From Ophiostoma sp. CBS 140.51 (lineage: Eukaryota > Ascomycota > Sordariomycetes > Ophiostomatales > Ophiostomataceae), in the NCBI GenBank assembly GCA_029298735.1, contig JANSLP010000264.1:1-45975 (forward strand): DNA of 45,975 nucleotides. Reading direction: 5' to 3'. Below are positions 23,041 to 34,377 of this stretch, one piece after another (the stretch's first letter is position 1; each line of letters begins with the position of its first letter). The position numbers were made by a program, and so were the translations under genes. The notes beneath the pieces are model-generated. The model saw only the letters and a program-made list of their open reading frames with translations, had not been told where the DNA came from and did no database searches.

Positions 23041-24858
23041 CTACGACGACAGAGCAAGGCCGCTGTCGAGCGAGGATCCTGCCGAGCGGTCATGCGGCGC
23101 CTTGGTGGCATCGCCATTGCCGACCGTAGCAGCACCAACAACCATGCTGGTGCTTGTCGTGGCACTCTTCAGGGCGACGAGGGCGTCGGGCCGCTTGTTC
23201 TCCTTGCGGCTGTTGCTGCTGTTGCGGCTCATGTCTATCTTGCCACTGGCGTCCGAGCTCAGGATCGTCTCGAGCTTCGCACGGCTCGGGTTCTGGCTGT
23301 TGCCATTGCTGCCAATGTTGCCGTTGCTGCCAGACAGCACGGCAGTAGCGGGCAGGGCAGGCATGGCGGGAATCGGCGGCGGTGCAGAGCCTGGGAACCG
23401 CCATTTGGTCCGCAGCATGCCGTCCTCGTCCGACGACCAGATGGGGTCCTCGACTGACGACGCAAGGCTGCCGCTGCGGCTTCTAGCGGCAGCGGCAGCG
23501 GATGCACCTCGTGAGCCGAGTCGCTGCTGGCTCTTGGGACGGATCTCGCCAGACTTGCGCGAGACACTGCGGCTGAGGTTGGCGGTAGCGGCTGCTTGAG
23601 CGAGGGCAAAATCGGCTTCGTCCTCGACAGAGGTCGACGACGAGGCGTGCGGGCGGCCGGTGACAGTGGCACCGCTGTTGGTTGAGTCGCCGCGGCGGAG
23701 ACGGGCCTCGAGGGCCATTCTGCGTGTAAGCGACACCTCGGATCCGGCACCGGCTGTCGTGGCGGTCGACCGGCGCATGCTGCCACCGTTCATGGAACTA
23801 GTCACGCTCGTGCTGCGGCTGACGGGGACCTTGCCCTCCATCACCTTGGCCGGTGGCGGTGGCTGCAGCATCCAGCGAAGCGCGTCCTTGTGGGCCGGCT
23901 TGCTGCCAACAACGGGTGGGTGGTAGTCGTTGATCGGCGGGTGGATGATGGTCGGCGAGTAAAAGTTGGCACGGTCCTGGTCGGTCACTGTATTGTTGCC
24001 GCCATTGTAGTAGGCGCCAGTCGAAGAGCCGCCGCGCTCCTTGGATCCCAGCTTACCCTCCAACAGGCGTCCTGCAGATGACCCGGCCTTAGCGATGCGG
24101 TCTATGAACTTGTGTGTCCGAGAGTGGTCCGAGCCCCACAGCTCCTCGTCCGGGCGCTGGTACCGCTTGGTGTTCCAGTCGGCGTCCTCCGCATCAGTCG
24201 TGCCGACAGTCGCGGCTGTCGCTGTGGCTTCGAGCATGCTCATGCTACGAGCATCGTCGGGGATGAGTGTCGGACTGCTCGGTGGCTGGCCTCCGCTTGT
24301 GCGTGAACCGTTGGCGTTTGTGTTTGCGTTCGAGTTGTTGCCGGCGACGTTGGCGCCACTTGCATTGTTTGAGCTTGGTGTGCTGTTGTTATCGGCGCTG
24401 CCGTCGACCTGCGCACCAGATACTGTCGCATTGGCGCCGTTGGTCGCAGCTCCTGCTGGCAATGGATCCAAGCCACCGTTTGCCCCTTGTAATATGCCTC
24501 CTCCGCTGCTGTTCGGTGGTGCACTTCCGTGATTGCTAATCGCTAGGCTACTACGCGTGGCAATACTGCTATCCTTGCCGGAGCTGGTGAGTTTGCGTTG
24601 GCTCGAGTTTTGCTTGGCGGCACGACTCTTCTTCGACGGTAGACTCGGCCCCATCATGATCTCTTCTTGCCAGTAGGGGTTGACATTGAAGGGACTGGGA
24701 TGGCGGTAGAGTGGCGGTTCGTCTTCCTCCAACGCCTGGCGCTCCTTGCGCTCCTTGTCAAACTTCTTTTTCGCGCGATGCCGGCCGCGGGCGGACATAC
24801 ATGGTGTGCATGCCAGGTAGTAGAAGACGACCGACTGGATGGCAACGGGTAAAGCCAT
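23041..24858 (-). CDS. Conserved low-complexity protein of filamentous fungi
   Basis: One exon encodes 605 residues. I recognise the overall pattern from uncharacterised proteins of filamentous ascomycetes but know no function. The N-terminus is hydrophobic for about 18 residues with a CTPC motif (Cys17, Cys20), then becomes basic (RGRHRAKKKFDKERKER), so it could be a signal anchor or an acylated membrane-binding tail. Conserved-looking blocks are HPSPFNVNPYWQEEI (about 53-67), RYQRPDEELWG (232-242), the amphipathic HKFIDRIAKAGSSAGRLLEG (249-268) and INDYHPPVVGSKPAHKDALR (309-328), followed by WMLQPPPPAKVMEGKVPVSR. Between them lie Ser/Asn/Gly/Ala-rich disordered spacers. The start ATG has A at -3 (ACAAAATGG), a good context. 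The C-terminal third is Ser-rich and variable. No enzyme motif is visible; a scaffold role is only a guess. Confidence 0.87.
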   Translation of the reverse strand: MALPVAIQSVVFYYLACTPCMSARGRHRAKKKFDKERKERQALEEDEPPLYRHPSPFNVNPYWQEEIMMGPSLPSKKSRAAKQNSSQRKLTSSGKDSSIATRSSLAISNHGSAPPNSSGGGILQGANGGLDPLPAGAATNGANATVSGAQVDGSADNNSTPSSNNASGANVAGNNSNANTNANGSRTSGGQPPSSPTLIPDDARSMSMLEATATAATVGTTDAEDADWNTKRYQRPDEELWGSDHSRTHKFIDRIAKAGSSAGRLLEGKLGSKERGGSSTGAYYNGGNNTVTDQDRANFYSPTIIHPPINDYHPPVVGSKPAHKDALRWMLQPPPPAKVMEGKVPVSRSTSVTSSMNGGSMRRSTATTAGAGSEVSLTRRMALEARLRRGDSTNSGATVTGRPHASSSTSVEDEADFALAQAAATANLSRSVSRKSGEIRPKSQQRLGSRGASAAAAARSRSGSLASSVEDPIWSSDEDGMLRTKWRFPGSAPPPIPAMPALPATAVLSGSNGNIGSNGNSQNPSRAKLETILSSDASGKIDMSRNSSNSRKENKRPDALVALKSATTSTSMVVGAATVGNGDATKAPHDRSAGSSLDSGLALSS

Positions 24859-27800
24859 TTTGTCGGATTGTGTGTGTGTGGAGGTGAGAAAGAAAGAAGC
24901 TCAGAAAAGGTTGTTCGAGGTTGGGGAAGAGGATGGAAGAAAGCGAGGTCGGGAGATGTTGAGAAAGAGATTGAGTCGATTCTTCCCGAGATCACGGCCG
25001 TCGTCTTCGATCTGTCGTCGTCGTCGTCGGTGTCGTCGTTTGTCGGTACACCCCCTCTCTCGCGTTTACCCTGTCTCCTGACACGTCCCCCCCAAAAAGC
25101 AGCAGGGCGGCACACGACACAACCCAGCAGTCCGGGTAATTTGACGTCGATCCCAGCAAAGCGAACTTGGCGGGAAGGGCACAGAGCACAAAGTAAACGA
25201 CAGGAAAAGCTAAAGAGCCTCAATTAAGGGACGACTCCAAAAATAAAGGGCGTTCCTTAATTTCGTCGGGCGGGTAGATGTGACTTTTGTGGATGTATCG
25301 AAGGACTGGATGGCGGAAGAAAGGAGAACAGGGACGAAAGGTGGACGATGTGTGGGAGATTCAGGAATTGGTGTGGTCTTGACACAGTCGAAAAGAATAC
25401 GAGTCGGTCTTGTTACAAACGAGACATGTGTCGCTCAGCGAGAAAAAGAGACGTATCGTATCGTATAGAGGGATTATTCTCACCAGGAGAAGTCGTTCGC
25501 GCTCGTATATCGGGATATCCGGGTCAGTCGTCTGGTCACGCACAAAGCAGGTGAGAAGGCGATGAAAGGATAGGAGAGAAAGTTCGAAGGGTCGAGTCGG
25601 TTTATCGGGACGCAACGCTGGTGCTGCACGCTGATTGCTCAATCGAATTTCGCTTGCGTCCGGCGTCTTTCTGTCCCGTTTGTAAATTTGTCGATTTTGT
25701 CCGCTGCTGTGTGTCCAGACACAACGGCACCTGCAGGAAAACAGGACAAGCGAGTACGTCGTACTTTTGTCGGATCGGAAATCGGAAATCGATGAACAGG
25801 AAGGTCGATTGTGCTCGGATTCGGATGCTCGTTCGCCTGCGTTTCCGTACACCGTAACTCTGTACGCCGTGCTTTCTTGTGGTTCTTGAGGACGATGCGT
25901 ACAAAGTAAAGATATATTCTCCGCGCGTTGGTGTGTGGGGACAGGGAGGGCAGATCTCGGTCGCGTTTGAGGACCCCAGGTAGTCGAAAAGAGGCGAAGA
26001 AAGGGATGTCGAAGAAATGCTGGCTGGGCTAGCGCGGGGGATTATCGAGGGCCGAGAACGAGAGTTTAAAAGGCTGAAAAGGCTGGGAGAGCAAGCAAGG
26101 AGCAGGGCTGCCTGCTGCGAGGGCGTTTGAGTTCTGGCTGAGACAATTGCGTTGTTGGCGAGAAGGAAGGGAAAGTGAAAGTCGGCGTTGGGAGAAAATG
26201 GGCGAAAAGGCAAGGCAAAGTGGCGCAGCGTATCTGCTTTGGGCGAGTAATGGGATAATAAGCGCCTGGGAGCGGAGACCTGCTGTTTTGCTGGGTTGCT
26301 GAGAGACTTCCCAACAGGCACAGTGCCCGTCGTACGTCGTACTGGTCTCAGAGGTCGAATTGAGCTGGCGAAGGACCAGAGAGACGAGAGTTGGTGAGAT
26401 GACAAGATGGAAATTCCAAGATGGAAATTGAGAAGTAGGAGAAAGAAGGAGGGATATGAGAGAAATAAGCGAGGGCAAGTGCGGCGGGTTGGTTGCCCCC
26501 AGTCCTATTCTAGTCTGGCCTGCCGTGGAGGGGAGGAAGGAAGAAAGGTACAGGTTACCGGTCGAAAAGGGAAGGGAGAAATAAGGAAGGGTTAAATAAT
26601 GAAAGAGGAAAGAGGGAAAGAAATGATAATAAAAAAGCAAGAAAGAGAAAGAGCAATGCGCGAGAATAGCACAGAGGGAACAAAGGACGGAACGTTGAAA
26701 CAAACAAACGGGAAGGAACAGTCGAGAACGCAAAGCATCGAGAAAAGTGGACAACAAAGAAGTTCAGTTCGGCGAAACAAATGAGGGAACTAGTTCAAGA
26801 GCGATGAACAACCATACAAAGTACAGAGTAGACGGCGCGACAACAAAGGCCGACAAGGCAACTGGTTTTTGATCGGCGTTCTCTAATAAAAAAGAACGTC
26901 GAAAAAGAACGCCTACAAACGAGCGATGAGGAAGGTGCGGCAGCGGCGTGTGTGTGCGCCAACGAAAAGAAGAAACGAGGAAAAGAAGGAAGGAACCAGG
27001 CGAGCCAGGGACGCTAGAGCGCCTGGAGAAACAAACGTCCCAGAGGGGGGTAATGGATGGCATGGGTGTGTGTGACACGGCTGCTGCTCTCTCTACAAGG
27101 GAAAGTACGACTGTGACCGCACGCTGGGGACGCTTTGGCCACAGAAACAACCAAGCACAACCAAAGAAACAGGGACTTTTGAGCCTAAACACCAGGTGGT
27201 GGGCGCTACGCTGTATCGGACATGGTTCGCACGAGGGACCAAGAGAACACCACTTTCCTGGCCAGGCCTGTGTGGGGGAACTGGTCTGGCTGTGTGTGGC
27301 TCAGTGTCTGGATTAATAACGAAAGTGCGAAAAGCGGATAGGGGGCCCTACTTGGCGTGTTTGACCTGTTCTCGTAGGGGACGATAAGTGGGAAAGACCA
27401 GGCAGTCGAGGAAAGAGCAAGGAAAGTGCAGGGGGTTGTCATCAGGGTCTCGCTTTCCTTATTTGGCGGAGACAAATATGAAGGGAAAGTAATATCATAC
27501 GACATGCTCTTGTCGATACCTGTTGGCGTACGGCCATTCGGGCAGGCGCGATCCATCTCACAATACTTGTACTATGCACTGTACATCTACAATGTACAAT
27601 TCCATGTGCATCTGTCATATGCCAACATAACCCTAATATCCAAGCCACAATTCAGTGCCCAGCACACTCGAGAAGAAGACAACGTAATAACAACGAGCTC
27701 CTCTCAGCCGTCGGGTTTTCAGCCAACAGTTCAGCGAATTCCCCCTTCTCCGCTTCTTGCTTCTGCCTTCCATTTTCGTGCATTGCCAACAGGCCAATAT

Positions 27801-29603
27801 TCCTGCACGTTGTCTTGTCATGGTCTTATTTTGGCCAGAAAATGGCTCTTTCGTCTTTCGTGTCTACTCCGTATGTACAATCGCCGGCTACAGTGGACAA
27901 CCGTATTGTTGACCGCATGCCTTGCGCTCGCTTAGTGTGGACTTGGCAAAAGGGCCGCGCCTTTTGGGGATTTCGTGCATCGCGATGGATCCGACTGGGG
28001 TGTAGTGATGCACTGACGACGAGTTTAGCAGGAAGCCGTCGGAAGGACTCCAAGACCCAAGACCAGGCCAAGGCAGTTTGGGCAGACAACACGTCCAGTG
28101 GAGGCAGCCAGCGCATCCCGCATGACGACACAGTCAAGGCAGCAATATAAATACGGTGAAGAAGAAGACGACAGAATCGAAAGACAGAAAGACAGAGTGA
28201 TGTTTGATGACGAGAAGGGATTTCAGTTGGGAGCGGGATCACCGCGTCCTTTCCGTCGATTGCGGTCATCTTTATGTGCTCAGGAATAAGTGAGGAAAAG
28301 GAAAAGTAACGAAACAACGGGGAAACAGGAGAATCGAGTATGAAAAAACGTGGCTAGTAAAGTGGCTATTAACGAAGTCTTGCAAGCTTCCTCTAGGTTC
28401 GCTCCAAGTTCGACGACGGACCAGCAACTAGTGAATTAAGAAAAGGATAAACTACGTGGATGGTAACAATTGCAACGAGGAGAGCAAAATGAAAAGGAGG
28501 AGGAAACGGACCGAGTATGCGCGAATATGCAGGACCAAATAGGTGCTGGACCAGACTGCAACCACGAGGAAATACAACGAAGCTGTGAAGTCGAGTCGAC
28601 GAGTCCAGGTCTGGGTTGCACACAGGAAATATATGCTTTGTTGCTTTTTGAAGCCGAAAGGAGTAAGTATAAGTTGACCGCAAGTTGAAGAACGCGAATT
28701 GAATATCCGTCTGAAAAATAAGAGAATCAAAATAACTGTTTTCACATCTTCTTTTGTTCTAAAGTTCGTTGATAATTTTTACTTCATAAAGGGTAAAGGA
28801 ACATCAGCTCTAGAAAAAGAAATAACAGCACGGACAACCCAGTGCCCTTTCCTCCGATTACGAGCCTTTCATGGTGAGGAACTGGCCCTGTCTGTCAACA
28901 CCTCACGATAATGCTAGATACCCCACGTTTTTCTTTTTCCCGCATCGTGGTCTTGCTTTCTTCGTTCCATCCTCGGAACCACCCAATCAATTTTGGAGGA
29001 AGGCAAGGACCCCTGGCTGTCGATCTGCACATCGAACCAGAAAAAAGAATAAAGAGAAACAAAACCCAATAAGAGTCGACAATAAAAGTCGACAATAACA
29101 CTGTCGAGTATGTTGAACTCCTCTTAACAAAAAGAATATATGTCACGGGTTATTGCAAATCGTAGATACAGACCCTCACTTTGACGGTACCTCTCAGTAT
29201 TTCCCATTGAGACGCGATGACCGCCAGGCACAAAACCACATACAAAGTACACAGAAACAACGTCGCAGTATTGACAGCCCGACCGACGGCACACACGTTG
29301 CACCGTTCCGCTTCCCCATACGGCAGGCCAATTGCCCCATTTGGTGGTTTGTGCTGTTGTCCCGCACCCTCCAAATTTGTGTTGCACGTGTTGAACCGAG
29401 TCGCCATTCGTGACACCCAGATGTTGAACGGTTTACGATTTACTCGTACATTTCTTTGCGGTGTCTTGTTTGCACGTGGTTGTCTGTAGTTGTGACTGGT
29501 TGACGATGCATCTTTAAATGCTCGGCGTCGAAGCCAAAGGTTGAGGTTGCTCTAACTGCACCTGACAACCCAGCTCATGCACGATGCATGCACGATAAAG
29601 TGA

Positions 29604-29672
29604 CGATCACAGAGCTCAAGAGTAAAGCTCAGAACAGGACAGCTCAGGTCCAGCTCAGTTCAGGTCAGCTTT
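29604..29672. repeat. Imperfect AGCTCAG repeat cluster
   Basis: AGCTCA or a close variant (AGCTCAAG, AGCTCAG, AGCTCAGG, GTTCAGG) recurs about every ten bases, five or six times. It is short and degenerate; a cluster of binding sites or simple slippage are both possible. Confidence 0.5.
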
Positions 29673-29710
29673 GATAAGAAAAAAAAAAGTGGTATCCAAA
29701 AGAAGACGAT

Positions 29711-29829
29711 AAGAGAAAGTAAGCATAGCTCTTCTCTGATATCAGAATATTGACAATGCGATTATCCAAAAGAGAAAGTAAGCATAGCTCTTCTCTGATA
29801 TCAGAATATTGACAATGCGATTATCCAAA
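29711..29829. repeat. 59-bp perfect tandem duplication
   Basis: Two adjacent copies of a 59-bp unit (29711-29769 and 29770-29828) appear identical, and the first few bases of a third copy follow. The unit contains AGAGAA and TTCTCT, which pair around AGTAAGCATAGC, and the palindrome GATATC. The absence of differences points to a recent event. It lies about 250 bp downstream of the DUF202 gene's stop codon, with no coding frame across it. Confidence 0.9.
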
Positions 29830-30074
29830 AGATGTATGCCAAACAGAAACAACAAAAGATACAAAGATACAAAAGCCTTCTATGCGACACCTATAATCAC
29901 AACTCGTGTGACGATTACAACATGCTAAAACCACCCAGGGATATCCACTGGAAATGCAGACAAATAGAACGCCAACTTTGAGGACGGACCCGTCTATGGA
30001 TGGGCTGCTCTCAAAGTATCATGCAATGACATATGTACAACAAACAAAAACTCGCCAGGATTCTTCCTTGGCGC

Positions 30075-31548
30075 CTAGGACGGCTGCACGACCATGACGA
30101 CGACAAGCGACGTCACCATCAGCGCAAAGGCGACCAGCGACACAACCAGAATAGTACCGCGACTCGCCGGGAACTTGCCCTTCAAAATCCACTGCTGGCT
30201 CTGATAGTAGCGGTGGTAGCCTAGGAACAGGACGAGCACACTGATTCCGAGGAAGGTGGTGCCGAGTGGACGCCCGACATTCCGCAATCTACCGATATGG
30301 CTGTTGTCGCTGTCGCTGCCATCGGTGGACGTGTTCAGTCGAAAAAGCTGGGTGACGGCAATGCCAATCGAGGCGAAAGCCAGCGACGTGCGCAGCCACG
30401 CCAAAAAGGTGCGCTCGAGGGCCAAGTGGTCACGAGCGACGCTACCCTTGTTCTCGAGCTCGATCGACTGGAAGCCGGCCCAAAAGTCTGTCCAGCGGTT
30501 GGACGCAGGTGGTGCGACGGCAGCTGTATTTCTACTGCTCCGTATGGACGCTGCGCGAAATCCTCCTCTTGACGGCCCTCGCGACGCGCCTCCCCCATTG
30601 TTCTGATCTCTTTGATCTCGATCTCTGTTTAGGTCGTTTGTGTTTGTGGCTGTTTTCCGTGCTCGTGGCCCAGAGCTAGACCGTGACGCGGACGCGGGTG
30701 TCGACACGGATCCGTATGTGCTTGTGGTGGCGGCGGTCCCCAACTCAGCCGCGGCGGTTGCCTGGTAGTTAGGCCCGTTGTTCCTGCGGCGGTTGATGCC
30801 CGTTGTCTCGTCGGCACTTTGTTCTTCGCTCTCATACTGCTCGGCAATGCCGGCAAACGTGCTGGGCGCAGACTGGTTGCGGAGAAGCGGCTCCATGCGG
30901 AATGTGGCGCGTCTGTTGTTGGTGTTGGAGGAGGAGGTGTTGTTGTTGGTGGTGGCGTTGGGCGAGGTGGAGGACGAGGCTGCAGCTGTAAAGTTTTCGG
31001 CACGGTTGCGGGCGGTCTGTCAATGTTAGTGGGTGAAAAGGGCGAGCGCAGCGAGGAAAGAAAGCAAAGGCGAACGCAGTGAGGAGACGAACCTCTAGGA
31101 TCTCATCCAGTCGGTCCTGAGTAGACTGTCTCCGAATGGGCCGTTTGACGGACGAGCTGCGGTTGAAGAGCCTCGAGGGACTAAAGGTGTCGGAACCGAT
31201 GGACGACGAGGTGGATGCGCCGCGTGACGGTCGAGTGGTCGGCGAGGAAGGCGACACAGGTGAGGCGATGTCCCTTTCTCTTTCTCTGTCTCTTTCTATT
31301 GGCGAGGAAATCGAGGCTGGTCGTGGCGACGAGGGATTCGAAAAGACGGGTGGAGGGATCGGGAGCTGTTGTTCGCCGGTAGCTATCGAGTCTGCCGTGG
31401 TCGAGGTCGAGGTCGAGGTGAGGGCCGAGGTCAAAGCTTCAGCTGGTTGAGCTTCTGGTTGAACAGATTGAGCTTGAGCTGGATTGGAGGGAGAAGAAGT
31501 AGAAGGAGAAGCGAGATGGGGATGATCGGAAGTGGAAGCAGCGGCCAT
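30075..31548 (-). CDS. DUF202 (VTC1/YidH-like) membrane protein
   Basis: Two exons (31093-31548 and 30075-31016) encode about 465 residues. The 76-bp intron (31017-31092) has donor GTTCGT, branch CACTAAC and acceptor GACAG, and joins GAG to ACC in phase 0, giving LDEILETARNRAENF. The first 335 residues are Ser/Thr/Asn/Ala-rich and probably disordered. The C-terminus is a clear DUF202 domain: SVARDHLALERTFLAWLRTS at about 344-363, then three hydrophobic helices near 359-380, 402-420 and 440-462. The ERTFLAWLR signature is shared with Vtc1-type subunits of the vacuolar polyphosphate polymerase, so a vacuolar or other endomembrane site is plausible, but the polymerase and SPX domains are absent and the function is unknown. 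The start ATG at 31548 has the strong context ACCGCCATGG. The leader is CT-rich on the sense strand. Confidence 0.9.
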
Positions 31549-32881
31549 GGCGGTACTTGGGTACAACTTTATTATTACAATTTATGCTTTCTTTCCCTTT
31601 TCCCTCCGTAAACGGCAGTGACAGCCCTGCCCTCCAACAAGGCAAAAAGTGGCAAGCACGACAGACGTGCAGAAATGGGAGCAGAAGAGGAAAAAGAAAC
31701 GAAAAAAAGGAAGGGGACCCTTAAGAAAACCGGCAGGAGAATAAAAATTAAGTAGAAAATAAATGCGAAAGCCCAAAAAAGGAAAGCCCGGGACGGGCGA
31801 GCAAGGGAAAGAACGACGAGCAGGGGGATGCGTTCCGAGGGAAAGAGAGGTGGACAAGGCCCCAGCACGCAAGGCGCGCGCGGCGCGCGGGGAAAGAAGG
31901 GCAAAAAGGAGAGAGCTTGGCGAAGCCCACCAGGAAAGAGAAAGCGGAAAGAACAAAGAGCGATCAGACAGTCTCCCTCAAGGAAAGACTGAAGACGGGG
32001 CAAGAGAAAGAGCGCCACGAAAACACGCAAGAGGACAGGAGCGATTGAGCCGTACGAGGCAATGGACGAATGATGTTGGCCAATTCCTGCCGTCCGACGA
32101 GCGGTACACAGAGCACGTTCGTCGAGGGAAGGCGTGACAGAGATTGCGGGTTGCAGGGGCGCACACGCCACAGGGAAGGAGCGAATCCGATCGAGTGTCT
32201 CTGTTGCAGAAACAAGATAACAAGGGGGAAGGTGCAGTGCCGGCTGCCTTGCGGTTGGTTGTGACGGACGGAAAGAGCAATGGGAAGCGATGCAGAAACG
32301 GTAGTACGCAGTTGAGCACGTCAATTCGTAGGCGATGGCGACAGAGGAGCGAGAAAAGAAAAGGACTGGACAGAAAAGCGACCGCGGGAACCATTATATT
32401 AGCGGGCCACAAGTACGGACGATAAAGAGAGCTCTTTGAGAGCTTGCCAGAAGCTTACTGCAGCTTTGCTCTATCTCGAATAAAGGGCGGGGCAGACCAC
32501 TAAAGACGAAAAAGACGCCAGTCTAGGCCTGGCCTAATCAGGCTGTAGGTTGTCAAGTGCTGGAGGGACGAGCCACTGGCGTCATAGCACGCTGCATGTG
32601 GACAGCTGCAGTTATCGGAAGGAGCGACCTGGTTGGCTGGCGAAAGCGAGCACGAGACTCGATCTCCATGCAGTGAAACACAGACCACACCATTCCACGA
32701 TTTACGGCGACGAAGCAAGAAAGGCACGGCGATAAATGGGATATCATATTAATACGAGGACGATCTTGAGTGCGCGCTTCTATTTGACCAGCCTATCTCC
32801 AAAACACAGCAACCGACGACCTTATCTTTTCTCCCATCGGTTTTTTCTCTCATTTCTCTTCAGCCTTCATCCACGAACTGG
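31549..32881. other. Promoter and leader region of the DUF202 gene
   Basis: From 31550 to about 32370 the + strand is purine-rich, so CT-rich in the sense of the DUF202 gene, consistent with its promoter and 5' leader. The remainder up to 32881 has no skew and no gene that I can see. Confidence 0.5.
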
Positions 32882-34057
32882 TCACTCCTCTTTGATAGAG
32901 CCCAGCCTGCGCACAACTACCCGGCCGTCGTCGGCCTCAATGGCTTCCATGTGCCGTGCCGCCTGCAGCGCTTCTGTGCGCACCCTGTCGCTGAGACTGG
33001 CGCCGTGACCATGCTCTTCGCCCATGACGACAGCCCCCAGCTCCAACAACCGTTTATTCCAGAAGTGCCACCGGTGGATGCTCATCTCACATTTCCCACC
33101 GATCGCAGCATACAGCGGTCCAGGTTCCGTGGCACAATCGTCAAGGCCTTTCTTGTGGAAAGCATTTCGGAAAAATTCTCGGCCGCCAAGCAACATCCAC
33201 TAGCTGGCGACCTGGACCTGGCACTCAAAGAAGAGCAAGCGGTCCGACAGGTCTACGCCGTCCTTCTCCTCGCCGTCCTCCTCGCCGTTCTTGTCCTTGT
33301 CTGCCTTTGGAGGCTCGTGCTTGAGCGCTTCCTCCATCTCCCAGACGCAATAGAAAGCCCACGGCTGCAAACGTTACTCGGTCACGCGGGCCATAAAAGC
33401 ATTGAGGTTCACCCACTCTGCCACTAGGTCTGGGTATGGGGTCTCAACGTCGGTGAGATCTCCATGACTGAGATCCGGGGCTTTTTTGGGTCAGCAATGC
33501 GTTCATCAAAAACCAATACTGGTAACGTCGTAGACTCACATATCCATGCTTCCCGCATAAACGCGGAAAAGAGAGGAAGGTCCCTCCAAAGGCGCTCCGT
33601 TCTCTGTAATTGAAAAGATATGTTAGCCATCTAGAGAAGCATCAAATGGGGGCAGGGATAGCTCAACATACACCCCACAAGCTCACTGTCGTTTTGGCGT
33701 GCGACCGCAGGCTCTCGAGGACAGCAATAATTTACCCCTGTATAGGGTCATCGTACGGTATCGTTTGGCAACGAGGATGATTGTCTCCCACAGCGACATC
33801 AAATAGGTTTCGAGATCCCCATCCTCCGTCGGCTCCGGGCACAGTTCTCGGATCTAGGCGGTTGCTGCGGCTGCGGCCGGCCATACTTGGGCGATAGTGC
33901 TCTTTGTACCAGTGATGGCTATTGATGCTGTGGCTGTCTCGGCGTCCTTGTTCTTGTCGTCTGTAGCCGGCAAAGAGTCACCCGTGTCTTGTTGCGTAGA
34001 CGTGTCTTCAAACGCGGATGCCAGCTTTGTGAAATACAATGAGGAAGACCGAAGCAA
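32882..34057 (-). pseudogene. Broken DUF3632-family gene
   Basis: Reading minus-strand frames in order gives a continuous DUF3632-like pattern: IRELCPEPTEDG, then YLMSLWETIILVAK, IPYDDPIQ, VLESLRSHAKTTVSLWG, RLWRDLPLFSAFMREAW, WVNLNAFMARVTE, FYCVWEMEEALKHE, then LLGGREFFRNAF to HRWHFWNKRLLEL. Two introns still look functional: one with donor GTATGT after SLWG and acceptor TTACAG, and one with donor GTGAGT after AWI and acceptor AAAAG. The frame is broken by stops at 33854-33856 (TAG), 33732-33734 (TAA), 33374-33376 (TAA) and 33200-33202 (TAG), plus a frameshift near 33755-33770. All four stops can come from CAA or CAG by one C-to-T change in a CpA context. DUF3632 proteins are common and uncharacterised in filamentous fungi. 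The 5' end beyond about 33900 is uncertain. The last 104 residues remain open, so a truncated product cannot be excluded. Confidence 0.75.
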
Positions 34058-34133
34058 GTACGATGTGGCGTACCATGACTATACCAAGCCTAAAGGTTTG
34101 GATTATACTCTGGCGGAGAAAAGGAACTCCTGA
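33915..34133 (+). CDS. Possible small protein, copy 1 of a duplicated motif
   Basis: An open frame of 72 residues starts at the ATG at 33915, overlaps the 5' part of the DUF3632 relic on the other strand, and ends with TGA at 34133. The first 19 residues are hydrophobic and small (MAIDAVAVSASLFLSSVAG), like a signal peptide. The second half contains DRSKYDVAYHDYTK, nearly the same as in the frame at 34378-34524. I recognise no family. The evidence for coding is the between-copy pattern, where most differences are synonymous; the upstream half has no such support and may be chance. Confidence 0.3.
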   Translation: MAIDAVAVSASLFLSSVAGKESPVSCCVDVSSNADASFVKYNEEDRSKYDVAYHDYTKPKGLDYTLAEKRNS

Positions 34134-34377
34134 TAGAATGTCAGGTTGCCCTTTAGGAGGCTGAGCTGTTGGACTCGGATCCATGTAACTACAGTACATG
34201 CTTTTGTGTTTTTTTATTTCAGTATAATGGACAGCTATTTATTCTTCTTCGCCATTGTTTTCACTATCCATGGCATTCGTCTTTCTGCTTTGACTTTATT
34301 CCCCATAAACCAACTTCAAGAGAACAACTTTGAGTGCACAGTGACATGAATCAGTAAAGACAGTTCTATGTGCAGCC

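Larger units (their letters stand above)
24859..30074. other. 5.2-kb gene-free stretch
   Basis: Up to about 27400 the + strand is mostly purine-rich, that is CT-rich in the sense of the minus-strand gene ending at 24858, whose promoter and leader should be in the first kilobase. A TCG trinucleotide run is present at 25014-25037. Nonamers of the TAC-N3-GTA type occur at 25900, 26815, 26822, 27865 and 29241, and TACGTCGTA near 25754 and 26333. A 59-bp tandem duplication lies at 29711-29829, preceded by imperfect CAGCTCAG repeats at 29600-29670. I found no open frame with a domain. Confidence 0.5.
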
